Of a DNA stretch of 47,788 nucleotides, positions 42,178-47,788 are shown piece by piece. A model generated the notes under the pieces. The model was not told where the DNA came from. It did no database searches and saw only the letters and a list, made by a program, of their open reading frames with translations. Position 1 is the stretch's first letter. Every line of letters begins with the position of its first letter. The position numbers were made by a program, and so were the translations under genes. Source of the DNA: Candidatus Amesbacteria bacterium GW2011_GWC2_45_19 (GTDB lineage: Bacteria; Patescibacteriota; Microgenomatia; CAZETR01; Amesbacteraceae); NCBI GenBank assembly GCA_001001555.1, contig LCKS01000006.1, positions 1 to 47,788 on the forward strand, read 5' to 3'.

Positions 42178-42803
42178 ACCTGGAAAGGCTTTTCTGCCGG
42201 ATCAAACACCCGTGGTTCATGCTCCAGCATATACTCAAATATCTCCAATGTTTTAATTACTTCTTCCGGCGTCTCCACCACCCGATATACCTGAAATTCC
42301 TCGGGCCGCATCCGCATGTTGGCCAAAAAGGTAGCCATGATATTTTCCCAAAATTTGCCATACAGAATCAGTGGTTTGTGATGCCCGAAATACAGCCGGG
42401 CCAACCCCCACGCCATGCCAAACTCCGAAATTGTCCCTGTTCCTCCTTTAAAAATTACATACGCCTGACTCACTTCCAGAAGTTTTAAAGTTCTTTCCAG
42501 ATAATTATTTGCCTTTATCTCTTCATCAATGGGGTTATTTTTATCCTTTCCTTCAAAATTGGCCACGTCTTTGGGATAAAAAGTCACTCCCACTACATGT
42601 CCCCCTCCGGCCTTCGCCCCCTCTGATGTGGCCCGCATTACACCCGGACCTCCCCCATTGGCCACTATATATCCGGCTTTCGCCAATGCCACCCCCACGT
42701 TATATGCTTCTTTAAACAGCGGATCTTCCGGACTGGCGTCCGCAAACCCCAGGCACGCCACCGTTTTTATTTTTTTCGTTGTTCCGTCGGGCATTAATTC
42801 CAT
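42174..42803 (-). CDS. LOG family (TIGR00730-type) nucleotide phosphoribohydrolase-like protein
   Basis: This 209-aa Rossmann-like protein was often annotated as lysine decarboxylase; members cleave nucleoside 5'-monophosphates to base and ribose 5-phosphate. The motif GGTGTISEFGMAW is a form of PGGxGTxxE (first Pro replaced by Lys), and GGGPGVMRATSEGAKAGGG precedes it. Release of ribose 5-phosphate would feed the neighbouring pentose phosphate enzymes; this is inference. It overlaps the epimerase gene by 10 nt. Confidence 0.88.
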   Translation of the reverse strand: MELMPDGTTKKIKTVACLGFADASPEDPLFKEAYNVGVALAKAGYIVANGGGPGVMRATSEGAKAGGGHVVGVTFYPKDVANFEGKDKNNPIDEEIKANNYLERTLKLLEVSQAYVIFKGGTGTISEFGMAWGLARLYFGHHKPLILYGKFWENIMATFLANMRMRPEEFQVYRVVETPEEVIKTLEIFEYMLEHEPRVFDPAEKPFQV

Positions 42804-43375
42804 TCTAACACCCGTCTTGCTCCCACCGCCACCTCATCTACTCCCAAATTTTGCAACATCGGCAAATGCTGTTTCTCGACTCCCCCATCCACACAAATTT
42901 TGAGCTTTAAATTTCTCAAATCTCTTAAGTTACTTAAGTGACTTATTTTTTGAAGGATCTTAAGATCCAGTTCTTGCCCTCCAAACCCCGGTTCAATTGA
43001 CATCAGGTTTACCAATTTGAGCTTTGGTAAATATGGCTTAATCGACTCAATTGGCGAATGAATGTCTAACGCCAGACAATCAAAATCTTCGGGTCTGGCT
43101 ACACTTTCCATTTGAACTATAATCCGGTCAAATTTGGCCAAACCTTTTAAATATTCTTGTAAGTTTTTCTCGACGACCATCAAATGCGCGTCAAACTTAA
43201 GCCCCTGCCCCCAACGTAGCTTCATGCGAAGTGGGGTTATACTCTTATTGGCCGCGTACTTCCCATCCACAAAATCAATCTGCACCCTCGTAAATTTCTT
43301 ACTCCGCTTAATCCGCTCAATCAGCTCAATCAGCTCACTCTGCTTATCCGTTAATATCGCCGGAATTATCTCCAT
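42794..43375 (-). CDS. Ribulose-phosphate 3-epimerase-like TIM-barrel protein
   Basis: The 193-aa protein has the order of epimerase motifs: IIPAILT at the start, VQIDFVDGKYAAN (usual DxMDGxF altered), FDAHLMV, MSIEPGFGGQ and CVDGGV. It is shorter and more divergent than standard Rpe (about 215-225 aa), so a related activity is possible. SELIELIERIKRSKKF is coded by AATCAGCTC 9-mers (43307-43345) and HLSNLRDLRNLKLK by CTTAAGT repeats (42915-42950). Confidence 0.8.
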   Translation of the reverse strand: MEIIPAILTDKQSELIELIERIKRSKKFTRVQIDFVDGKYAANKSITPLRMKLRWGQGLKFDAHLMVVEKNLQEYLKGLAKFDRIIVQMESVARPEDFDCLALDIHSPIESIKPYLPKLKLVNLMSIEPGFGGQELDLKILQKISHLSNLRDLRNLKLKICVDGGVEKQHLPMLQNLGVDEVAVGARRVLEWN

Positions 43376-43542
43376 AACTTTGCGAATTCTTCTAACGCCT
43401 TTTTTTGCACTTCTTCCACTTCATTAATAGCCGCCGACCCAATCAGCAACTGGTCCGGCCCATTGCACAAATCCGAACCAATATAAATATTCTCCGTTAT
43501 TTGGGAGTACTCCATTTCATGGCCGTCGTTTCTCCCCGCCAT
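43366..43542 (-). CDS. Short unknown ORF overlapping the epimerase start
   Basis: ATG at 43542 gives 58 aa, containing MEYSQITENIYIGSDLCNGP and then EVEEVQKKALEEFAKLWR. The phrase SQITENIYIGS recalls the N-terminus of dual-specificity phosphatases, but the catalytic Cys-Arg loop is absent, so it could be a truncated remnant. It overlaps the epimerase by 10 nt. M10 (43515) is an alternative start. Confidence 0.45.
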   Translation of the reverse strand: MAGRNDGHEMEYSQITENIYIGSDLCNGPDQLLIGSAAINEVEEVQKKALEEFAKLWR

Positions 43543-43561
43543 ATTTATAGACTATACCATA

Positions 43562-43822
43562 CTATCTATATACCTCATCATGGGGCCCAACATCAATAAA
43601 CAATGCGATTTTTTTATCAACCCACATAAACTTCACTCTCTTTTTACGATTTATAGAAAAGGACAAAAAACTTTTCAGTTTTCCTGACAAAGCGTGGGTT
43701 TTTAGTCCTGGATCATTGGGGTTTTCACGAAACAGATCTGTGCGTACAGAGAGTTCTTTCTTCTCTTTGGCAGACAACCGCTTGGCCCGCTTGAGAAAAT
43801 GCGACGATAGATTAATTTCCAT
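43562..43822 (-). CDS. RelE/YafQ-like mRNA interferase toxin
   Basis: This 86-aa basic protein has the RelE-fold order: HFLKRAKRLSAKEKKEL helix, HALSGKLKSFLSFSINRKKRVKF strands, and a terminal DVGPHDEVY motif typical of YafQ/RelE toxins (His and Tyr near the C-terminus). It follows the Phd-like antitoxin by 4 nt. Confidence 0.88.
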   Translation of the reverse strand: MEINLSSHFLKRAKRLSAKEKKELSVRTDLFRENPNDPGLKTHALSGKLKSFLSFSINRKKRVKFMWVDKKIALFIDVGPHDEVYR

Positions 43823-43826
43823 ACTC

Positions 43827-44111
43827 TCACAACAAATCGGACAGCTTCTGGCCCTTTTTCAATCTTATTGTTTTACTCAATCTATACTCTTCCAATGCTT
43901 CCTCACCAATCTTCAACAAATATTTCTCTTCCATTTCCCTTATTCTTTCTACCCCACTATTATAAGTAGCCGCATCCATAACCACCACATCGGGTTCGCC
44001 ATTGTTTACCACGATCAAAGGCTCCCCAGTTTTCTTTATTCTGTCTACTAACACCCTATAACCTCTCTGTAAATCAGATACTGTGGCCATAAATGGGATC
44101 GTCGTCATCAT
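43827..44111 (-). CDS. Phd/YefM-type antitoxin
   Basis: The 94-aa product has the N-terminal Phd DNA-binding pattern: TVSDLQRGYRVLVDRIKKTGEPLIVVNNGEPDVVVMDAATY. A helical C-terminus for toxin neutralisation follows. It is the first gene of the pair, with two adjacent ATG codons at the start. The promoter -35 overlaps the gap stop codon. Confidence 0.88.
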   Translation of the reverse strand: MMTTIPFMATVSDLQRGYRVLVDRIKKTGEPLIVVNNGEPDVVVMDAATYNSGVERIREMEEKYLLKIGEEALEEYRLSKTIRLKKGQKLSDLL

Positions 44112-44120
44112 ATGAGCACA

Positions 44121-44149
44121 ATACTACTATATATATAATTATATGTCAA
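44121..44149 (-). promoter_or_regulatory. Promoter of the Phd/RelE-type pair
   Basis: TTGACA (44144-44149), a 17-bp AT-rich spacer (TATATATA), then TAGTAT (44121-44126). The ATG lies 9 bp after the -10, giving a leader of about 3 nt. The TGA of gap lies inside the -35. Confidence 0.65.
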
Positions 44150-45183
44150 GTTATCTGTCCAAATATAATCGTTTGCTCTACTAACCGGTTGGCATAGCCC
44201 CATTCATTGTCATACCAGGCCAGAACTTTGACCAAATCCCCATCGATCACTTGCGTAAACTCCGGATCGATAATGGCGCTATATGCACTGCCGATAATAT
44301 CCGAGCTTACTAAATGCTCCGGCACCCCCGACATCCCCGAGACCCCCAAGATCCCTGAATATTTCGGGCTTTGGCTCGCCTCCACAAATACCTGGTTTAC
44401 TTCCTCCCGTGTCACCGGTTTTTTGGTCACAAACACAAAGTCGGAAATTGATCCGGTCAACACCGGCACCCGCAAAGAAATCCCATCAAATAATCCCTTT
44501 AGTTCGGGAATAACTTCTGTGGTAGCAATGGCCGCTCCGGTGCTGGTAGGTACAATATTAGCCGCCGCTGCTCTACCTCGCCGCAAATCTTTATGCGATC
44601 CATCCTGCAATACCTGATCATCGGTATAAGCGTGCGCTGTAGTCATGACGGCTTTTTTAATTCCAAATTTAGCCTGCATCACGGCTGCCACCGGCGTCAC
44701 GCAATTTGTGGTACAGGAAGCATTCGAAATCACAGTCGGACTAGCTCCTGACTCCTGACTACTAACTCCTAGCACGTAAGTGCCCACATTCCCGCCTTTA
44801 GAAGGAGCCGAAATAATCACTTTTTTAGCCCCGGCTTTGGCGTGTTTCAAGGCTCCCAGCTCATCCGTAAACTTGCCCGTGCACTCCATGACCACATCCA
44901 CTCCATACTCAGTCCACGGCAGCAGCTCCGGGTCTTTCTGCGCCAGCACCGGAATCTTCAGTCCCATGCTTTCAACAATCAAATTATCTTGGTCACACGT
45001 TACGGGAATCTCGAACTTTCTATAAGTTGTGTCGTTCATCAACAAATGACACCAGCCGGCAGTATCCATGGAGCCACTGGTATTAATCGCCACCACCTCC
45101 ATCTCATTATGATGCTTAAGCAGCCAAATCCTAAACGCCAATCTCCCAATCCTACCAAATCCATTAATCGCCACTTTGACCAT
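44146..45183 (-). CDS. gap: Glyceraldehyde-3-phosphate dehydrogenase, type I
   Basis: This glycolytic enzyme of 345 aa has the N-terminal NAD site INGFGRIGR, the active-site Cys in SNASCTTNC, the catalytic His in TTAHAYT, and the C-terminal WYDNEWGYA. LGVSSQESGASP is coded by CTCCTGACTCC repeats (44741-44775), just before the active-site strand. It is 6 nt downstream of pgk. Confidence 0.97.
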   Translation of the reverse strand: MVKVAINGFGRIGRLAFRIWLLKHHNEMEVVAINTSGSMDTAGWCHLLMNDTTYRKFEIPVTCDQDNLIVESMGLKIPVLAQKDPELLPWTEYGVDVVMECTGKFTDELGALKHAKAGAKKVIISAPSKGGNVGTYVLGVSSQESGASPTVISNASCTTNCVTPVAAVMQAKFGIKKAVMTTAHAYTDDQVLQDGSHKDLRRGRAAAANIVPTSTGAAIATTEVIPELKGLFDGISLRVPVLTGSISDFVFVTKKPVTREEVNQVFVEASQSPKYSGILGVSGMSGVPEHLVSSDIIGSAYSAIIDPEFTQVIDGDLVKVLAWYDNEWGYANRLVEQTIIFGQIT

Positions 45184-45189
45184 ATATTC

Positions 45190-46038
45190 TTATGATATCA
45201 CCGCTTCTATCCCCACCAAAGTCCCGGTGGCCAGAAACTCCAGCATGGCGCCGCCACCCACACTTATCCAATCAAATTTCCCCAATAACCCAAATTTACC
45301 CAAGGCCGCTTCGGTATCCCCTCCCCCGGCGATTTTATACGCCTTGCTATTGGCAACTGCTGTAAAAACTTCTCTCGTGCCTTCTGGCGCTTCATCATAT
45401 TTGCCCATCGGCCCGGCCAACACAACTACTTCAGCTTTAGAAATTAGAAATTTGAAATTTGAAATCTCTTCATCACTTATATCCAATCCATCAGGCCGCA
45501 ATTTAGCTCCAGGTAATAACCCTCCCCGCAAAACGGTCCATCCCTTTTTCTCAAAATCATCAGCATATTTTTCTTTATCTCCTTTCGCCCCACCAATTAC
45601 GATAACTCTCCCCTGCATCCCCTCTCTTAAATTAAGAGAGGGGAACGAGAGGTGAGTTATTTCCTCTTCAAATCTTAACCCCACACCCACTTCCTTCCCC
45701 TGTGATTTCATAAACCGGGGCAGGGCGTCAATTGAACAGTGTTTGCGGTGGCTGGTCGCAAACGCCTCATTTACGTATACATCCCACCCCTCGGCTAATT
45801 CTTCCGCCAAACTCCCGTCATCAGCTTCCTCCCGCGGATCAGCCCGCAAATCAGGCTCAAATTTTCCCTTGTGTCCGATCAGTTTTACCTCCTCCGCCCC
45901 ATTTTTTTTCAAATATTCAACAATTTCTTTAGTCACTCTTTCCCGTTGCGAATCTTTTCCTGACCACTCCAAATCCGCCCGCACCAGCACTCTTTTCTTG
46001 ACCAGAAACGCATCCCCTATTCCGGGCAGGTTAATCAT
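45190..46038 (-). CDS. pgk: Short-form phosphoglycerate kinase
   Basis: The sequence order is that of PGK: VLVRADLEW, GHKGK, YVNEAFATSHRKHCS, LRFEEE, VIGGAKGDKEKY, AGPMGKYDEAPEGTR, GGGDTEAAL and SVGGGAMLEFL. But it is only 282 aa against about 390-415, with loops cut throughout, and the Asn of the substrate motif (RVDFNVP) is replaced (RADLEW). It also contains a palindromic element (LSFPSLNLREG) and an AAATTT-type insert (EEISNFKFLIS). It may be a minimal but active enzyme, as it is in an operon with gap. Confidence 0.88.
   Translation of the reverse strand: MINLPGIGDAFLVKKRVLVRADLEWSGKDSQRERVTKEIVEYLKKNGAEEVKLIGHKGKFEPDLRADPREEADDGSLAEELAEGWDVYVNEAFATSHRKHCSIDALPRFMKSQGKEVGVGLRFEEEITHLSFPSLNLREGMQGRVIVIGGAKGDKEKYADDFEKKGWTVLRGGLLPGAKLRPDGLDISDEEISNFKFLISKAEVVVLAGPMGKYDEAPEGTREVFTAVANSKAYKIAGGGDTEAALGKFGLLGKFDWISVGGGAMLEFLATGTLVGIEAVIS
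45604..45658 (+). repeat. Palindromic element copy 10 (in-frame, pgk)
   Basis: Outer AACTC / GAGTT and inner CCCCTCTCTTAA / TTAAGAGAGGGG, about 55 bp in all. It is inserted just after the LRFEEE motif of PGK. Confidence 0.85.
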
Positions 46039-46057
46039 AACCTAATTTAATCACACC

Positions 46058-46267
46058 TCACTTATTTTTGCTGTTGGTCAGCATAGCATAGGCTCCCCAA
46101 ACACCGGCCGCTCCCACCAGGATATATATCCCTTTCTCGATTCCCGGCCAGCTGCCAAACACTATTGTAACCAAATTGTAGTTCAACAGGGCCACAAGTC
46201 CCCAATTGATTGCCCCTATTACCACCAGCCATTTGGATACTTTTTTCACTTCCTTCACTCTTCTCAC
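46058..46267 (-). CDS. DUF378 family membrane protein
   Basis: The 69-aa protein has two hydrophobic helices and the DUF378 signature VIGAINWGLVALLNYNLVT then YILVGAAGVWG. The function of the family is unknown. It overlaps rpiB by 4 nt. Confidence 0.88.
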   Translation of the reverse strand: MRRVKEVKKVSKWLVVIGAINWGLVALLNYNLVTIVFGSWPGIEKGIYILVGAAGVWGAYAMLTNSKNK

Positions 46268-46725
46268 CTCCCTCCTTCGAATCTTCTGATTTTTTCTATC
46301 CTGCGCAAATACCTATCCGTCTGCACAAACTCCGTCTCCAGAAAAGTCTCTACTAATTTTAAAGCTTTTTCTTCCTCCATATTATCAGAGGCAATAGCCA
46401 ATACATTTATATTATCCTCTTTCCTGGCGGCGTGCACCTGGTCCGCCTCCCACCCCAGCCCGCACCTCACTCCGGCCACTTTATTGGCCGCCATATCCAC
46501 TCCCACCCCACTGCCGCAAATCACAATTCCTCTATTTTGAGCGTTGTGCGTTGAGCTTTGAGGGCTGACGCGCTGTCCCACCGCTATTGCATAATCCACA
46601 TAGTCATCACTCGGGTCGTGCTCATACGCCCCCACATCTTCAAATTCATACCCCCGTCCTGCCAGCCACTTGGCAATTTTAGCCTTTAATTCGAATCCCC
46701 GATGATCGGCTCCAATATAAATCAT
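46264..46725 (-). CDS. rpiB: Ribose-5-phosphate isomerase B
   Basis: It interconverts ribose 5-phosphate and ribulose 5-phosphate. The 153-aa product has IGADHRGFELK, the catalytic Cys in VICGSGVGVDMAANK, and DNINVLAI. SPQSSTHNAQN is an insertion from a TTGAGCG repeat (46536-46568) that lies just before the catalytic strand. It heads the operon rpiB-DUF378-pgk-gap. Confidence 0.95.
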   Translation of the reverse strand: MIYIGADHRGFELKAKIAKWLAGRGYEFEDVGAYEHDPSDDYVDYAIAVGQRVSPQSSTHNAQNRGIVICGSGVGVDMAANKVAGVRCGLGWEADQVHAARKEDNINVLAIASDNMEEEKALKLVETFLETEFVQTDRYLRRIEKIRRFEGGR

Positions 46726-46755
46726 AATTAGTTAATGATAACAGATCCCCCTTTT

Positions 46756-47343
46756 TCAGCGAGAAACTGAGACAGCCATACTTCCCCAACCTATAAGATA
46801 ATTCAGACCAAAAATAGCTCTATCAAATACCGTCTTGGGAACAAGCGCCCTTTCTTTCCCCATCCATGGATCTGAATAGGCTACCCAACCCCCTTCGTCC
46901 TGGCTATCAGGGTTAATAACTACAGTATGAGCTATATGTATTCCTCCCTGTAAAATCCCCCTGTCTACCAAAACCGCACAAATTCCCAACTTACCAGTCT
47001 TTATTTCTTCACCTGATATTAACCCGAATTCTGGTCGCACTCTCTCGAATCCTTGGGGGATTAGCGCCCGAATTTCTTCCAAATAGTCTGGGTGTTCTAC
47101 ATAAACCGTAAGTGGAATATCAGGAAAGACTTCGCTTACACCAAAAATTCAAGCTAAGGGAATATTTTCTTTGCATTTACCAAACTTGGCTCTATTAATT
47201 CGTTCCTCAACGTCGGCCGGGATGGGAGTTTCTGGCCTAGCTAACTTGATAGCCCAAGTTACACCCGCACCGACACAAGATTCAGCGTCCTTCATTGAAG
47301 GCAATTCTTTCCAAAGGTTTCCCGTTTCTATTAACTCTGCCAT
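46756..47343 (-). pseudogene. C39-like cysteine peptidase split by an in-frame TGA
   Basis: From ATG 47343 the frame reads 64 codons to TGA at 47149-47151 and then stays open in the same frame to 46756, about 195 codons in all. The first part has SCVGAGVTWAIKLA (candidate catalytic Cys). The second has HIAHTVVINP (His) and YSDPWMG (Asp), the order of C39/papain-like peptidases. The catalytic residues thus lie on both sides of the TGA. TGA is a normal stop elsewhere here, so a nonsense mutation is the simplest reading; readthrough is possible. No repeat lies at the TGA. Confidence 0.6.
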
Positions 47344-47358
47344 AATTCCACTAATAAA

Positions 47359-47637
47359 TCATATTTCTAAGCTTACCTTTAATTTACCACCCATAGCGTC
47401 CGCCAGTCTTTGTAAAAAAGATAAAGTAGGTTTGGTTTGGGCATTTTCCACCCGGGAAATTACCGATTGCTTCGTCCTCATCTTCCTCGCCAGTTGCGCT
47501 TGTGTCATCTTCTTCTCAATTCTGGCCTTAATCAACGCCCGGGCCACTTCATATTCTAACCTGGTTTTCTCCCAAGCTTTTCTAAACTCCGGGTCTTTCT
47601 CCCACCTCTTTTTATATTTGTCCCAAGTCGTGGCCAT
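47359..47637 (-). CDS. HigA-like XRE family regulator/antitoxin
   Basis: The 92-aa product has a charged N-terminal helix, then an HTH of the HigA/HTH_37 kind: KKMTQAQLARKMRTKQSVISRVENA. It has no adjacent HigB-type toxin; the divergent neighbour is a HicA-like toxin start. The promoter abuts its ATG. It shares frame with the downstream split peptidase, 15 nt apart. Confidence 0.85.
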   Translation of the reverse strand: MATTWDKYKKRWEKDPEFRKAWEKTRLEYEVARALIKARIEKKMTQAQLARKMRTKQSVISRVENAQTKPTLSFLQRLADAMGGKLKVSLEI

Positions 47638-47643
47638 AACTCA

Positions 47644-47672
47644 TTAATATCACAATTTTGCTATATTGTCAA
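47644..47672 (-). promoter_or_regulatory. Promoter of the XRE regulator (leaderless)
   Basis: TTGACA (47667-47672), a 17-bp spacer, then TATTAA (47644-47649). The ATG at 47637 is 6 bp after the -10, so translation would begin at or next to +1. Confidence 0.7.
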
Positions 47673-47711
47673 CCTCGAGTTGTATTCCCCGTAATCTGAC
47701 AACACATATGC

Positions 47712-47734
47712 GACAACAGGTTTAAACTGTTGTC
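47712..47734. promoter_or_regulatory. Operator-like inverted repeat before the HicA-like gene
   Basis: GACAACAG and CTGTTGTC (8-bp arms) flank GTTTAAA and end right at the ATG. A partial direct copy TGACAACA lies at 47697-47704. It overlaps a -10-like TAAACT, as expected for autoregulation. Confidence 0.55.
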
Positions 47735-47788
47735 ATGAGAGTAAGACCAAAGCTAATAGTCAAATGTCTTCGGAAGAATAACTTTGAT
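47735..47788 (+). CDS. HicA-like toxin, N-terminal fragment (cut by the window end)
   Basis: Eighteen codons are visible: MRVRPKLIVKCLRKNNFD, still open at the edge. The pattern basic-Pro-x-x-(V/I)-hydrophobic-x-x-L-x-x-x-x-F matches the start of HicA mRNA interferases, but the diagnostic GSH motif is outside. It diverges from the XRE gene and has its own inverted-repeat operator. Confidence 0.5.
   Translation, partial: MRVRPKLIVKCLRKNNFD

Noticed and set aside
762-45658. CRISPR array from the recurrent repeats
   Set aside because: Copies are dispersed over 45 kb, differ in sequence, and are not separated by uniform spacers; no cas gene is seen.
46756-47637. Genetic code with UGA as glycine, as in some CPR groups
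   Set aside because: TGA ends ftsH, the GHMP kinase, gap and others at tight ATGA overlaps, where reading through would ruin the known proteins.

Overview
The window reads as a chromosomal segment of a Candidate Phyla Radiation (Patescibacteria) bacterium, most likely a Microgenomates/OP11-type lineage. The evidence is a 16S rRNA 5' half that departs from the bacterial consensus at the two usual primer/probe sites (338 and 515 regions), tightly packed overlapping genes, an adenosylcobalamin-dependent class II ribonucleotide reductase, an archaeal-type ATP-dependent DNA ligase, split transketolase, a chromosomal TraD-like ATPase, and many in-frame low-complexity insertions in housekeeping proteins. 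The lineage is inferred from these traits, not from a database comparison. TGA serves as a normal stop in many four-base ATGA overlaps, so code 11 applies.

Layout. 1-546: 5' part of 16S rRNA (minus). 599-9215 (minus): a dense chain: TrmH-type methyltransferase, thioredoxin reductase, thioredoxin, ZIP metal transporter, two small unknowns, peptidyl-tRNA hydrolase, protein-isoaspartate methyltransferase, small membrane protein, DNA ligase, Fic protein and RecF. 9236-10339 (plus): GT4 glycosyltransferase. 10336-17127 (minus): MutM, an unknown, a second glycosyltransferase, a stand-alone 5'-3' exonuclease, FtsH, TrpRS and a nuclease. 17245-18035 (plus): a promoter, a group I intron-like RNA core, an orphan ORF and a terminator. 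Then tRNA-Met, an FtsB-like gene, a tyrosine recombinase, a DUF5658-like protein, an unknown, an alternative-hairpin RNA candidate, tRNA-Ile(UAU) and a TraD-like ATPase. 24041-28476 (minus): a cobalamin/dNTP operon (nrdR, nrdJ, GHMP kinase, cobalamin adenosyltransferase). 28556-30842: an anchored unknown, a PIN/RHH toxin-antitoxin pair and small unknowns. 30881-36149 (plus): two tandem class A penicillin-binding proteins followed by a duplicated, insertion-scarred tail. 36106-46725 (mainly minus): beta-lactamase-like protein, D-2-hydroxyacid dehydrogenase and a central carbon block (PfkB kinase, class I aldolase, transketolase, epimerase, GAPDH, short PGK, RpiB) interrupted by a RelE/Phd-type pair. 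46756-47788: a C39-like peptidase broken by an in-frame TGA, a HigA-like regulator and the start of a HicA-like toxin.

The genes cover lower glycolysis plus the non-oxidative pentose phosphate pathway, B12-dependent dNTP synthesis with its repressor and cofactor enzyme, thioredoxin redox, repair, wall synthesis and several toxin-antitoxin modules.

The most unusual content is a set of repeats. A roughly 40-58 bp palindromic element occurs ten times, seven of them in frame inside conserved genes and all ten in the same orientation on the plus strand. Several short tandem-repeat families (9-mer TTTGTCCTA, AAATTTGAGATTTG, GAGTTTTT, CTTAGCA, TTGAGCG, CTCCTGA) also lengthen conserved proteins without breaking frame. 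Other points of note are the group I intron-like RNA without an obvious host gene, overlapping mutually exclusive hairpins at 20724-20811, and several apparently leaderless promoters.
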